64,000 nt of DNA, taken from assembly GCF_023656515.1 (NCBI RefSeq), contig NZ_JAMOFV010000006.1, positions 1,775,243-1,839,242 of the forward strand, read 5' to 3'. Source of the DNA: Clostridium swellfunianum. GTDB taxonomy: Bacteria; Bacillota; Clostridia; Clostridiales; Clostridiaceae. Numbering within the stretch: position 1 is the stretch's first letter; every line of letters begins with the position of its first letter. Shown here piece after piece: positions 8,860-17,674 of the stretch. Both the position numbers and the translations under genes were made by a program. The notes beneath the pieces were generated by a model. That model made no database searches and was not told the origin of the DNA. It saw only the letters and a program-made list of their open reading frames with translations.

Positions 8860-9027
8860 TTATTTTTGATTTTCATCTACATATTCTTTTGCATTTGCAA
8901 TCATCCAATCATCTGGAACATTAACTTTAGATAAAGGTTTTGTTTTTTCAATATTTGCCCAAGCTGCTGTTTCGTGATTTTCAATTGGAATTGCCATGAA
9001 TCTTTCTTTATAATGATGTTCTTTCAT
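8860..9027 (-). CDS. DUF3787 family small protein
   Basis: A 55-residue protein beginning MKEHHYKERFMAIPIE, with the AAWA motif near the middle and the C-terminal SKVNVPDDWMIANAKEYVDENQK. These AAWA and NAKEYVD features fit the clostridial DUF3787 family as I recall it; its function is unknown. The ATG at 9027 is preferred over an upstream in-frame ATG at 9054 because GGAGGG sits 7 bases before it. It is probably cytoplasmic and monocistronic, convergent with nifJ. Confidence 0.75.
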   Translation of the reverse strand: MKEHHYKERFMAIPIENHETAAWANIEKTKPLSKVNVPDDWMIANAKEYVDENQK

Positions 9028-9182
9028 TAAAATCCCTCCTGCATTTATATTCACTAACTATTATCTGCAAAGCAGCAAAAACTATAAGGGATATTTATTT
9101 GAATAATAAAATTTTAAAATTAAATACTATAGTTTATAAAAATGAATTAAAACATAACCAAATTTATAAGGAGGACGTACAT

Positions 9183-10052
9183 ATGGATGCAGCAAAGGAC
9201 TTTCCTAAACAAATACCACCTCAAAAACAAGGTAAGCAGCCTGGACTAGAAAAGCTTATGAACCCTAGACCTGTGTTTGAGGATCCAAATTATAAAGCTT
9301 CAAATAGACTTCAAGGAAAGGTAGCAGTAATAACTGGCGGAGACAGTGGAATTGGAAGAGCTGTTGCAGTAGCTTATGCCATGGAAGGCGCTGATATAGC
9401 TGTGCTTTATCTTGATGAGCATGAAGATGCTGAGGAAACAAAAAAGGTAATTGAAGGCAAGGGGAGAAAATGCATTGCTATTGCTGGGGATATAGGGGAA
9501 GAAAGCTTCTGCTTTAATGCAGTAAAAAAAATTATAGACATCTTTGGGAAGATTGATGTACTTGTAAACAATGCCGCTGAACAGCATGCACAAAACAGCG
9601 TTGAGGATATAACTAAAGATCAGCTTGAAAGAACCTTCAAGACAAATATATTTTCCATGTTTTATATGACAAAAGCTTGTCTTCCCCACATGAAGGAAGG
9701 CACTGTTATTATCAATACTTCCTCCATAACAGCTTACAAAGGTCATGAAAGATTAATTGATTATTCATCAACTAAAGGAGCAATAACAACCTTTACCCGA
9801 TCACTAGCAATATCTTTGTCAAAACGAAATATAAGGGTTAACGCAGTTGCTCCGGGACCAATATGGACACCATTAATCCCTGCTTCCTTTACTGAAGAAG
9901 AGGTTTCTAAATTTGGAAGCACCACAAACTTAGGTAGGCCAGGGCAGCCTGTAGAGCTTGCGCCAGCTTATGTATTCTTGGCTTCAGACGCTTCAACCTT
10001 TATAACGGGTGAGACAATGCATGTTAACGGCGGGGAAATAGTTAATGGATAA
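9183..10052 (+). CDS. short-chain dehydrogenase/reductase, general-stress YdaD/YhdF-like
   Basis: A 289-residue NAD(P)-dependent SDR. The N-terminal extension (MDAAKDFPKQIPPQKQGKQP, then MNPRPVFEDPNYKASNRLQGK) is typical of the Bacillus general-stress SDRs YdaD/YhdF and E. coli YghA. The Rossmann motif is TGGDSGIGRA, NNAAE follows, and the catalytic Ser-Tyr-Lys set is in NTSSITAY and YSSTKGA. The substrate is unknown. The start at 9183 is chosen because AAGGAGGAC precedes it; an upstream ATG at 9099 would add 28 residues without similarity and would put that ribosome binding site inside the coding region. Monocistronic, with no obvious terminator before the next gene. Confidence 0.88.
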   Translation: MDAAKDFPKQIPPQKQGKQPGLEKLMNPRPVFEDPNYKASNRLQGKVAVITGGDSGIGRAVAVAYAMEGADIAVLYLDEHEDAEETKKVIEGKGRKCIAIAGDIGEESFCFNAVKKIIDIFGKIDVLVNNAAEQHAQNSVEDITKDQLERTFKTNIFSMFYMTKACLPHMKEGTVIINTSSITAYKGHERLIDYSSTKGAITTFTRSLAISLSKRNIRVNAVAPGPIWTPLIPASFTEEEVSKFGSTTNLGRPGQPVELAPAYVFLASDASTFITGETMHVNGGEIVNG

Positions 10053-10251
10053 GGAAGAGACACTAACTTTTCGTCCTTGGAAATTAGGTTTGATAGGTTA
10101 TGAAATAAATATTTATGCTTCCTCAAGTTAAGCAATACAAGCATAAAATTATGTAATTTGCACATGCTTACTATAGTAGGGCAGTATTAAAATATCAATA
10201 CTTAACTACTAAAAAGAGATATAGAAATGCTCAATTCAGGAGGTATAAAAA

Positions 10252-10449
10252 ATGAATGGTACTGTAAAATGGTTCAACTCAGAAAAAGGTTATGGATTTA
10301 TTACTGCAGAGGATGGAAAAGATGTGTTTGCACATTTTTCTCAAATAAAATCAAGCGGATACAAAACACTTGAAGAAGGTCAAAAGGTTTCCTTCGATCT
10401 TGGTCAAGGACAAAAAGGACCTCAGGCAGAAAACATAACAATAATTTAA
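10252..10449 (+). CDS. cold-shock protein (CspA family)
   Basis: A complete 65-residue single cold-shock domain that binds single-stranded RNA and DNA as an RNA chaperone. RNP1 is KGYGFITA and RNP2 is DVFAHFSQI, both intact, with the usual [15 protein letters not shown] start and a C-terminal QAENITII. Perfect CAGGAGG precedes the ATG. The approximately 200 bases upstream may hold a structured leader, as in many csp genes, but I see no decisive cold-box. A hairpin follows the stop. Confidence 0.95.
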   Translation: MNGTVKWFNSEKGYGFITAEDGKDVFAHFSQIKSSGYKTLEEGQKVSFDLGQGQKGPQAENITII

Positions 10450-10461
10450 TAAAAAGTAAAA

Positions 10462-10490
10462 AACCCTGCGGAAATACATCTGCAGGGTTG
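10462..10490 (+). terminator. hairpin after the cold-shock gene
   Basis: AACCCTGC-GA and TC-GCAGGGTT form the stem; the following T-run is poor, so termination may be partial. Confidence 0.55.
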
Positions 10491-10572
10491 CATATTTTCT
10501 CTCATTATATTAAATATATAAAAATATAACACTCCAAGTTTTAGGAATGTGTATATTTAAATATTCTGCTTG

Positions 10573-10581
10573 TGGTATAAT
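10573..10581 (+). promoter_or_regulatory. extended -10 promoter for the 50-aa Cys-pair protein
   Basis: TGGTATAAT is an extended -10 (TGn plus TATAAT). It lies about 115 bases before the ATG at 10698. No convincing -35 is visible, as is usual for extended -10 promoters. Confidence 0.45.
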
Positions 10582-10697
10582 GTATTGAAATAATAAAGAA
10601 TACTATGGATAAGTTCATAATATAATAAAATGTAAAGCCGTCTTGAAACAGGTGAACAATACATTATAAACACGACTGTAGAGTGGGGGAAGATTTA

Positions 10698-10850
10698 ATG
10701 AAGTTAATGTGCAAATGTGGAAATATAGAAGATCTTAAAACAGACAGTAAACCAGCAAATTATGAAATAAGAAACTGTGGCGATGGAACTTTGGCGCTTA
10801 TATGCAAAAGATGTAAAGAAGTAGTTTATTTAGATTTTAAAAATAAGTAA
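10698..10850 (+). CDS. 50-aa Cys-pair (zinc-ribbon-like) protein
   Basis: Small ORF, MKLMCKCGNIEDLKTDSKPA, ending CKRCKEVVYLDFKNK. Two cysteine pairs (C-K-C near residue 5 and C-K-R-C near residue 36) about 30 residues apart suggest a small zinc ribbon. The ATG at 10698 follows GTGGGGGA at a good distance, and a strong U-tailed terminator lies downstream, so a separate short transcript is likely. No family recognised; nucleic-acid binding is a guess based on the ribbon-like spacing. Confidence 0.65.
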   Translation: MKLMCKCGNIEDLKTDSKPANYEIRNCGDGTLALICKRCKEVVYLDFKNK

Positions 10851-10965
10851 GTAATAAAGTTTCAGGACTTAATGTTCATATATTATGTAGCATTATATAG
10901 TCATAACAACATTAAGTTTACAAACTGCAAAGAAGTATTTTAAAATTAAATATATACATATATAA

Positions 10966-11001
10966 AAACTGCTGCCTGTGGAACTGGCGGCAGTTTTTTT
11001 G
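10966..11001 (+). terminator. intrinsic terminator
   Basis: AAACTGC-GCC and GGC-GCAGTTT stem followed by seven T. It sits about 115 bases after the 50-aa gene. Confidence 0.85.
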
Positions 11002-11087
11002 CGAATTTATAATTTGTATCAGTATATAAATTAATATCTCTCACTACTAGAAGCTGCTGCTAAAATATTTGTTTTGTGCTTAAAAAG

Positions 11088-11107
11088 TCTTAAGAAGTCT
11101 TAAGATT
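11088..11107 (+). promoter_or_regulatory. tandem TCTTAAGA operator, site A (upstream of TVP38 gene)
   Basis: TCTTAAGAAG then TCTTAAGATT: two copies of the 8-bp palindrome TCTTAAGA exactly 10 bases apart. A TAGAAT (-10-like) starts 30 bases after the repeat block at 11138. The same arrangement recurs at 11909 and a variant at 29160. This geometry (one-helical-turn repeats just upstream of the -35 position) is typical of OmpR/PhoB-type response regulator sites. Confidence 0.6.
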
Positions 11108-11212
11108 TTTTCTTATAAATATTTAATAATTATCATTTAGAATAAAACTATGAGTAATAAATAATGTAGAAAGAACTAGACTATAACTCTTTAATAAACA
11201 ATGAGGTGGAAC

Positions 11213-11842
11213 ATGAATAAATTATTTAAAGGCATAATTTTATTATTTTGGGCAGTAATTTTGGCTGTGTTATTTAAATATCAATTGTATATAGATGGAG
11301 CGGATAAAATAACTAAATTTTTGCAAGGTTATCCTGGATATAGTACAATATTATTTTTACTTATAGCATCCCTAAGAATCTTTACTCTTATCCCCTGCAC
11401 TGTTTTCATAATAATTGCTGGAATATTATTTAATCCAGCAAAGGCATTCATTTTAGTATCAGTAGCTAATTTAACAAGCGAAGTTTTGCTGTTTGTATTT
11501 GTTAAAGCTACAATCGGCATGAACTATCAGAAGAATATTATTAGCAAGTATCCTAAGCTATACAACTTAATTAAAAAAAATAATGTTAAACTACTAGCCT
11601 TAGGGGTGTGTTCTCCTGTAGTGCCTTCAGATGTAGTATGTTTCTTTTCAGCTTTAAGCGGTATCACATTATACAAATATGTACTTACTATATTTATTGC
11701 AGATACACCAATTATTTTGTTATATACCTTTTTAGGGATAAGTATAAATTATTCTCTATACGTATTTATAGCTGCACTTGCAATCATAGTACTAGTGAGC
11801 TATATGAATTATAAAAAATGGAATAGTCAAGTTGACATATAA
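11213..11842 (+). CDS. TVP38/TMEM64 (DedA-superfamily, VTT domain) membrane protein
   Basis: A 209-residue polytopic membrane protein with about five or six hydrophobic helices. The central region ASLRIFTLIPCTVFIIIAGILFNP and the following SVANLTSEV fit the SNARE-associated VTT domain of TVP38/TMEM64 proteins, relatives of DedA. Members of this superfamily are linked to lipid scrambling or carrier recycling in the membrane; which lipid is moved here is unknown. The start at 11213 is chosen because GAGGTGG lies just before it, whereas the in-frame ATG at 11201 overlaps that site. Upstream sits tandem TCTTAAGA site A, and the next gene is a phospholipid methyltransferase-like protein with an identical site, so co-regulation is likely. 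Confidence 0.82.
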   Translation: MNKLFKGIILLFWAVILAVLFKYQLYIDGADKITKFLQGYPGYSTILFLLIASLRIFTLIPCTVFIIIAGILFNPAKAFILVSVANLTSEVLLFVFVKATIGMNYQKNIISKYPKLYNLIKKNNVKLLALGVCSPVVPSDVVCFFSALSGITLYKYVLTIFIADTPIILLYTFLGISINYSLYVFIAALAIIVLVSYMNYKKWNSQVDI

Positions 11843-11847
11843 GAGAA

Positions 11848-11880
11848 AGACCCCTGAAATCTATTTCCGGGGCTTTTGAA
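11848..11880 (+). terminator. probable terminator after the TVP38 gene
   Basis: CCCC-GAAAT and ATTTC-GGGG pair around TCT (GACCCCTGAAATCTATTTCCGGGGCTTTTGAAT); a short T-run follows. Confidence 0.65.
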
Positions 11881-11908
11881 TAAAAATATTCTCCTGAATT
11901 TTTGAAAG

Positions 11909-11928
11909 TCTTAAGAATTCTTAAGATA
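11909..11928 (+). promoter_or_regulatory. tandem TCTTAAGA operator, site B (upstream of methyltransferase gene)
   Basis: TCTTAAGAAT then TCTTAAGATA, period 10, matching site A. TATACT at 11959-11964 is a -10 candidate 30 bases after the repeat block, the same spacing as at site A. Confidence 0.6.
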
Positions 11929-12035
11929 TTTAAACAGAGAATCTTAATGTTTCCTCTTTATACTAAATACATAGGATAACACTGGTGTATGAACTGCAAC
12001 TGTTTATGGTTTAATAAAGAGGAGGAAGTACTAAT

Positions 12036-12596
12036 ATGAGAATAATAAAGTTTTTGTCAGAATATTTAAAATCGCCACGGACTGTAGGGGCAGTAGCTCC
12101 TAGTTCGCAAAAATTAGCAAGGAAAATGGTAAGTGATATTGACTTTTATAATGCAAAATGCATCGTAGAGTATGGTCCAGGTACTGGAGTGTTTACGGAC
12201 AAGCTTATAGAAAGAAAGAATCAAAATACATCATTGCTGCTGCTGGAATACAGTGAAGAATTTTGCAGACAACTAAAGGAAAAGTACAAGGGGCATGAAA
12301 ATATCTTAATAATAAATGATTCTGCTGAAAATGTAGATATATATTTGGAAAAATACAATATTAAAAAAGTGGACTATGTAGTATCAGGATTACCTTTTGC
12401 AAGTTTGCCAAAGAGTGTTTCTAATAATATATTAGGAAAAACCAAAAGTATATTGAAAAAGGATGGACTATTTATAACTTTTCAGTACACTCTTTTAAAA
12501 AGAGAGTTTATTGCTGAATACTTTAAAAAGATTGACTTAGAAAGAGTAGTATTTAATATACCTCCAGCTTATGTTTTAAAATGTCAGAATTCTTAA
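12036..12596 (+). CDS. class I SAM-dependent methyltransferase, phospholipid N-methyltransferase-like (COG3963 type)
   Basis: A 186-residue Rossmann-fold methyltransferase. Motif I is VEYGPGTGVFT, an acidic residue follows at the end of strand 2 (LLLLEYSEEF), and the SGLPFASLP loop occupies the motif IV position. The N-terminal FLSEYLKSPRTVGAVAPSS segment, predicted amphipathic, and this loop resemble bacterial phospholipid N-methyltransferases such as PmtA, as well as rRNA dimethylases of the KsgA group. I favour a membrane-lipid or membrane-associated substrate, but the sequence does not prove it. GAGGAGG precedes the ATG. Its promoter carries tandem TCTTAAGA site B, like the TVP38 gene just upstream. 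It lacks a visible strong terminator. Confidence 0.7.
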   Translation: MRIIKFLSEYLKSPRTVGAVAPSSQKLARKMVSDIDFYNAKCIVEYGPGTGVFTDKLIERKNQNTSLLLLEYSEEFCRQLKEKYKGHENILIINDSAENVDIYLEKYNIKKVDYVVSGLPFASLPKSVSNNILGKTKSILKKDGLFITFQYTLLKREFIAEYFKKIDLERVVFNIPPAYVLKCQNS

Positions 12597-12654
12597 AGTC
12601 AAGGAGCACTGGAGTTATTGTAAACGGATATTCATTATCAAGTACTTCATAATA

Positions 12655-12683
12655 TTTACATTTGCTTCATTATATAATATAAT
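12655..12683 (+). promoter_or_regulatory. sigma-A promoter for the SNF2 helicase gene
   Basis: TTTACA (12655-12660), 17-base spacer, TATAAT (12678-12683); about 49 bases before the GTG start. Confidence 0.6.
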
Positions 12684-12731
12684 TCATAGAAAATGGATAA
12701 AACGCCCTTACAGAAGTAAAGGAGGATTTTC

Positions 12732-15668
12732 GTGAATATTATAGACCTTAAAGAAATAATGCTAAAAACTGCCTCCAATACCATGCAAAAAGAAGGGGAA
12801 GAAGCCTTTAAAAAAGGACTTGTCACCTATTTTAAAGGCAAGAAGCTTGAACATATATATCATATATACGGAAAGGTTAAGGATGAAAACAAGCTTAAAG
12901 AGCTAAATACCCATATTAAGCTTCATCTAAAGAAGAACAAGCTGGAGGAAGTAGAATGCTCCTGTGATGAATTTAGAGAGTTTTCAGCAAGCGGCTACAC
13001 ATTTATGTGCAATCATATAACAGCTACTTCTTATAAGTTTATAAGCCTTCTTTCCAAGGATAAAAGCGAAATCGGAAAGAAAAGTAATGAGATAAAGAAA
13101 GATACAGTACGCAAATCATTAGCTAAAGGAGACTATAGACTTGTACGAAAAATAGAAAAAGACACCATGTATTATGAAGCTCAATTGCTAACAGGCGGAG
13201 ATAAACTCATAATTAAGCAAGAAGACCTTAAAGCTTTTTTAGATAATATACATAGTAGAAAAGTCAGATTTAAGTTTGATTATATAGAAATTACTGCTCC
13301 AATTTTTAAGGAAAACTTACCTATAACCTTTACCTTGAAGGAAGAGAAAAGATGCATTGTTTTAACAACACATAAACAGCTTCCCATACCTTTAAACTCA
13401 CATAATAATGTGTACTTTTTCAAAAATGAGATTTACTTGCCCTCAAAGAATCAGATTGAGAAATATATACCTTTATATGAAAAGCTGAAAGTCAACGGGG
13501 AGATTTTCTATAAAAGGGATATTAATAACTATAATAAGCTTGTTTACTTTCTAAGCAGTATTTCAAAAAGCATCAATATTTCAGAGAGCTTGAGAAATTT
13601 TGCAGTTGAAATGGTTAGACCTGAATTTCATATGTATGAGGAGAAGGAAACAATTTTCTGCGACGTATACTTAAACTATTGCGGAAGAAAAGTTAATATA
13701 CTAAAAGATAATAAGAGTTCTTTAATATGGGACAGTAAAAATGAAGAAAAGCTTATTATGAGTCTTGAAAAATATGGCTTGGCAAGAATTGAGAACAGGT
13801 TTATTTTTACAGGCGGACAGGAGGAGCTTCTCAGTATTTTAAGCAGAAGAGGAGAAAATCTTCAAGCTATTGGTAAGGTCACTTTCGGCAAAGGGCTTAA
13901 GGATATGAAAGTGTATAGCTTAGATTCTATAAGGATGGATCTAGAAGCAATAAACGGATATTTCCAATTTGCCTATAGCATTGAAAATACGGGTAATGAT
14001 GAGCTTGGCAGGGCCTTTTCCTCATACAAAGCAAAGAATAAATTTTTCAGAACAAAAGAAAAGTGCTTTATTGATTTTGAGGATGATAACATAAAAAACT
14101 TCTTTAAACTTTTTGAAGTATTAAGTATAAGTGAGAATATTCATGATGGTAAAGTAAGGCTACCAAAGAGCAAGGCTTTATTTTTGTATGAAAATATGAA
14201 AAACAGAGGGTATAAGTTTATAAAAGACTGCCATGAGCTTGAGGAAATAGAAAAAAAGCTTAAGACAATAAGCACAAGCAATATAGCTGTACCTGAAGGG
14301 TTTAATGGCAAGCTTAGAGAATATCAGCTTCAGGGCTTTAAATGGCTCAAGACTATACAAGAACTAGGCTTTGGAGGCATACTAGCGGATGAAATGGGAC
14401 TAGGAAAGACAATTCAGACTATAGCCTTTATATTGTCTGAAAAAAATAAAAAGACAATAATAGTTTGTCCTACTTCTTTAATATATAACTGGCAGGATGA
14501 GCTTAAAAGATTTGCTCCAGAAATAAGGGTTTTAATTGTACATGGCACTGAAAGGACTGAAACAATGAAGAGTCTAAGTGACTATGATATAATATTGACT
14601 ACTTATGGTACCTTAAGATTGGATATTGATTTTTACAGCAATATTGAGTTTGACTTTGCAATTATTGATGAGGGTCAAAATATAAAGAATGCAGAAGCTT
14701 TAAATACAAAGGTTGTTAAGGAAATCAAGGCAGGTACACGATTAGCACTTACTGGTACACCTATTGAGAACAATCTTGTGGAGCTATGGTCTATATTTGA
14801 TTTTATTATGCCTGGATACTTATACTCTAGAGAAAAGTTTGAAGAAAAATTTATACAGGATAATGAAGATAATTTAGAAAGTCTTAAACTTCTGATAAAG
14901 CCTTTTATTTTGAGAAGAACTAAAAAAGAGGTAATGAAAGAGCTTCCGGACAAGGTAGAAAAGAAGCTTCTAGTTGAAATGGCTGACTCTCAAAAGGCTG
15001 TATACAGCAGCTATACAAAAAAGGCTAAAGCTTTGTTAAAGACTGGGGGTGAGGGAAGAATGGAAGTATTCTCCTATTTAACAAAGCTTAGACAGATATG
15101 CCTAGATCCTTCTCTTATAATTGAAGATTATAAGGGTGAAAGTTCAAAGTTTAAAACTGCCTTAGAGATTGTTAAGGCTCATATCAAGTCAGATGGGAAG
15201 GTAATTTTATTTTCGCAGTTTGCTTCAGTTTTAGACAATATTGGACAGAGGCTTAAGGAAGAATCCATTCAATATTACCAGTTGGACGGAAGGACAAAAC
15301 CAAAGGAAAGAATTATAAGGGTTAAAGAATTTAACAACAGCGATTCTGTAAAGGTATTTCTAATATCTCTCAAAGCTGGAGGAATAGGACTTAATTTAAC
15401 TTCAGCAAACCTGGTTATTCACTTTGACCCCTGGTGGAATCCAGCCGTTGAGGATCAAGCTACAGACAGGGCTCATAGAATTGGTCAAAGTCAGGTTGTT
15501 GAGGTAGTAAAGCTTGTGGCAAAAGGAACTATTGAAGAAAAGATAATTCTCTTGCAGGAGGAAAAGAAGGAATTAATTAGAAACATTCTTACTGGAGAGC
15601 TCAAGAACGGAAGTTTGATGGGTGCTATATCAAGGGAAGACTTGCTTAAGCTTTTTGACAGGGACTGA
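12732..15668 (+). CDS. SNF2-family DEAD/DEAH-like helicase with N-terminal SWIM zinc finger
   Basis: A 978-residue Swi2/Snf2 ATPase. The N-terminus holds a SWIM zinc finger (Cys76, Cys78, Cys93, His95). A family-specific middle region follows, then the two RecA lobes: motif I DEMGLGKT (about residue 553), motif II IIDEGQNIKN (about 646, with Gly where most bacterial homologues have Ala), motif III LTGTPIEN, motif V KAGGIGLNLT and motif VI DRAHRIGQ. Bacterial proteins of this type are thought to remodel RNA polymerase or DNA complexes, but the clostridial clade is little studied. Translation starts at GTG 12732 after AAAGGAGG. It has its own promoter, and nothing indicates a phage or restriction-system partner nearby. 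Confidence 0.93.
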   Translation: MNIIDLKEIMLKTASNTMQKEGEEAFKKGLVTYFKGKKLEHIYHIYGKVKDENKLKELNTHIKLHLKKNKLEEVECSCDEFREFSASGYTFMCNHITATSYKFISLLSKDKSEIGKKSNEIKKDTVRKSLAKGDYRLVRKIEKDTMYYEAQLLTGGDKLIIKQEDLKAFLDNIHSRKVRFKFDYIEITAPIFKENLPITFTLKEEKRCIVLTTHKQLPIPLNSHNNVYFFKNEIYLPSKNQIEKYIPLYEKLKVNGEIFYKRDINNYNKLVYFLSSISKSINISESLRNFAVEMVRPEFHMYEEKETIFCDVYLNYCGRKVNILKDNKSSLIWDSKNEEKLIMSLEKYGLARIENRFIFTGGQEELLSILSRRGENLQAIGKVTFGKGLKDMKVYSLDSIRMDLEAINGYFQFAYSIENTGNDELGRAFSSYKAKNKFFRTKEKCFIDFEDDNIKNFFKLFEVLSISENIHDGKVRLPKSKALFLYENMKNRGYKFIKDCHELEEIEKKLKTISTSNIAVPEGFNGKLREYQLQGFKWLKTIQELGFGGILADEMGLGKTIQTIAFILSEKNKKTIIVCPTSLIYNWQDELKRFAPEIRVLIVHGTERTETMKSLSDYDIILTTYGTLRLDIDFYSNIEFDFAIIDEGQNIKNAEALNTKVVKEIKAGTRLALTGTPIENNLVELWSIFDFIMPGYLYSREKFEEKFIQDNEDNLESLKLLIKPFILRRTKKEVMKELPDKVEKKLLVEMADSQKAVYSSYTKKAKALLKTGGEGRMEVFSYLTKLRQICLDPSLIIEDYKGESSKFKTALEIVKAHIKSDGKVILFSQFASVLDNIGQRLKEESIQYYQLDGRTKPKERIIRVKEFNNSDSVKVFLISLKAGGIGLNLTSANLVIHFDPWWNPAVEDQATDRAHRIGQSQVVEVVKLVAKGTIEEKIILLQEEKKELIRNILTGELKNGSLMGAISREDLLKLFDRD

Positions 15669-15753
15669 AAGAATCAAAAGCTGTGAGGAATAATACATTA
15701 ACATAAATAATTTTATTGCTTTGCAAATAGTCATTAACAAGGAGCGTGAAAAA

Positions 15754-16248
15754 ATGAGTAAGAACATATATCTAGAGAAATTTACATTTGATGATTTTGA
15801 TAAATACTATGAATTGCTCAGCAACGAAGATGTAATGGCAATGATTACGGAAAGAGCAATTCCGTTAGACGAAGCGTTAGAAAATTTTAAATTAGTTTTG
15901 AATAACAACCAAATGCACGAAGTTTTTGGTAACTTTAAGGTAATGGAAACTTATACTAATAAGTTTATTGGTTCTGCCTTATTGAAAATTAAAGAAAAGA
16001 ATTCAAGTGAAGCACAGCTTGGTTATATGTTATTACCTGATTATTGGGGAAATGGGATTGGTAGCGAAGTAGCCAGAATGCTAATTGAAAAAGCAAAAGG
16101 AGAGAAGCAGCTAATTGAAATTACTGCTATTATAGATCCTAACAATATTGCATCAAGAAAAATTTTAATTAACAATGGTTTTAAATCAATAAAAGTGTGT
16201 GAAATAGGTGGATTGCCTGGTGAAATATTAAACATGAAAATACAATAA
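15754..16248 (+). CDS. GNAT family N-acetyltransferase (RimJ/RimL-like)
   Basis: A 164-residue acetyltransferase of the RimJ/RimL-like branch, which transfers acetyl from acetyl-CoA to an amine. The acetyl-CoA loop is in LGYMLLPDYWGNGIGSEVA, and NIASRKILINNGF is the usual motif B helix. The substrate is unknown. The start at 15754 is preferred because AAGGAGCG precedes it at the right spacing. The upstream in-frame TTG at 15721 lacks a ribosome binding site. No partner genes; the convergent DUF421 gene lies downstream. Confidence 0.85.
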   Translation: MSKNIYLEKFTFDDFDKYYELLSNEDVMAMITERAIPLDEALENFKLVLNNNQMHEVFGNFKVMETYTNKFIGSALLKIKEKNSSEAQLGYMLLPDYWGNGIGSEVARMLIEKAKGEKQLIEITAIIDPNNIASRKILINNGFKSIKVCEIGGLPGEILNMKIQ

Positions 16249-16312
16249 ATTTAATTTTGTTAAATAATTAAGATAGCTTAATGCATAAATTTAAAAAGTT
16301 AACTTTTTTCTT

Positions 16313-16360
16313 TGATAAAAAAATTCTGCCGTGTTTGTGATATTTCAAAACACGGCAGAA
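16313..16360 (-). terminator. intrinsic terminator of the DUF421 gene
   Basis: TTCTGCCGTGTTT and AAACACGGCAGAA form a 13-bp stem; on the minus strand it is followed by TTTTTTT. Confidence 0.9.
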
Positions 16361-16375
16361 ACTAAAGTTGAAAAT

Positions 16376-17098
16376 TTATTCCAGCCCGTACTTACCATGA
16401 GTTTCCTTGCTTCCGGCATTTTTCTTTGAAATATATAACTTCTTATTATTGTCCATGCCAGCATAAAACACTTCAGAAGCAGTATATATGTTATGAGTCT
16501 TAAGTTGTAATTCCAACCACCTTTCGTCCAATCCAGTAGAGATAAGGTTTTCTTTTAATAGCTGTCCATCAATAATTATATCTCTCTCAAGCCCCGTACT
16601 GGTGGCTTGAACTTTCATATCGTATGGAGTGAGAGGCTTTTTTTCTGGCTTTGGGAGAACTGAAAGCTGACCGTCTGTTTCCATAATGGCAAATTCCACA
16701 TCAGACAGGCTAAAGGCATTCTTTTCCCTTAGCTTCATCATAAGTTCATTAACAGTAAGTCTTATCTTTTTCATATTGTCTTCAACTATAATTCCATTAT
16801 CAACCACTGTCACTGGCTCAGAATTTATTAGCTTTCTTATTCTAAAGCTCTTAATATGAGCATAACTCAAAAAAATTGCCAAAACAGAAATCACCACCAG
16901 AGATGAAGCTGAGGAGATAGGACTACTTGCTGGATCTATCATTGAATTTGCTGCTAAAGAGCCCATTGTAACGCCTACCACGAAATCAAAAAAGGTCATC
17001 TGAGATATAAGTTTTCTTTCCATAAATCTTGTTAGCAGCAAAGTTAACACGTAAACAGCCACAGTACGACCTGCTGCATAAATTATAGTGTTTAGCAT
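16376..17098 (-). CDS. DUF421 membrane protein (YetF/YrbG family)
   Basis: A 240-residue protein with three N-terminal hydrophobic segments (RTVAVYVLTLLLTRFME, the FFDFVVGVTMGSLAANSMI region, and SSLVVISVLAIFLSY), then a cytosolic domain. RFMERKLISQMTFFDFVVG and the C-terminal LMMKLREKNAFSLSDVEFAIMETDGQLSV are signature regions of the DUF421/YetF family, whose role is unknown although it has been tied to spore and cell-envelope functions in Bacillus. ATG at 17098 follows GGAGGT. It ends in its own terminator, convergent with the GNAT gene. Confidence 0.88.
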   Translation of the reverse strand: MLNTIIYAAGRTVAVYVLTLLLTRFMERKLISQMTFFDFVVGVTMGSLAANSMIDPASSPISSASSLVVISVLAIFLSYAHIKSFRIRKLINSEPVTVVDNGIIVEDNMKKIRLTVNELMMKLREKNAFSLSDVEFAIMETDGQLSVLPKPEKKPLTPYDMKVQATSTGLERDIIIDGQLLKENLISTGLDERWLELQLKTHNIYTASEVFYAGMDNNKKLYISKKNAGSKETHGKYGLE

Positions 17099-17394
17099 AT
17101 CTGAATACCTCCAAATAAGAATAAAGTAAGGAATTATATCACAATAATTAGTATACCGATTACAATCTAATATATGCTGGACCGTAAACTTAGTGGATTT
17201 ACAAGTAGTTGGAAATTCTTAACCAAAATACAAGTGAATAAAATTAGTGTTTTTTATTAATGCATTATATTAAAATTGCTATTGTTGATGCAATTTGGTG
17301 ATGAATAATAAGAAAAGTTCAGAATAAGATATGCTCATTAAATTGGCAATGAAAGCATAAAATTATTGTATGTTAATTTATAGGAGTGATAGTT

Positions 17395-17637
17395 ATGAAA
17401 AAAGGTTTAATAATGGCTGCCAGTATAGTAGGAGCTGCTTTAATAGCTATTGAAGCAATGAAAAAAATGAATATTAAAAATGCTATTGATGAAAAGCTGA
17501 TGGATGAGAATTCGGCTGATGAATGCCAAGCTATTAATGATGAAAGTGAAGTGAAAAAAACAAATAATCACAATGAAAATATGGTCAGAGTAAATAACTC
17601 TCTTATAAGTATTAAAATAAAAGCATTCAGTAAATAA
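17395..17637 (+). CDS. 80-aa protein with N-terminal membrane helix
   Basis: MKKGLIMAASIVGAALIAIEAM starts a single hydrophobic helix preceded by two Lys, followed by a charged, Asn/Glu/Lys-rich tail of about 55 residues, probably disordered. A signal peptide or membrane anchor is likely; no Cys lipobox is visible. ATG at 17395 is chosen because TAGGAGTGAT precedes it; the in-frame GTG at 17386 lies in the ribosome binding site. A perfect terminator follows immediately. No family recognised. Confidence 0.65.
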   Translation: MKKGLIMAASIVGAALIAIEAMKKMNIKNAIDEKLMDENSADECQAINDESEVKKTNNHNENMVRVNNSLISIKIKAFSK

Positions 17638-17674
17638 AAAAACAGTCTGTATTTAGCTTTACAGACTGTTTTTT
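17638..17674 (+). terminator. intrinsic terminator, abutting tRNA-Ala
   Basis: AACAGTCTGTA and TACAGACTGTT form an 11-bp stem with a T-run. On the minus strand it also lies directly downstream of the tRNA. Confidence 0.9.

Noticed and set aside
9300-9746. 148-residue minus-strand ORF inside the SDR gene
   Set aside because: Antisense shadow of a conserved gene; no ribosome binding site or plausible protein features.
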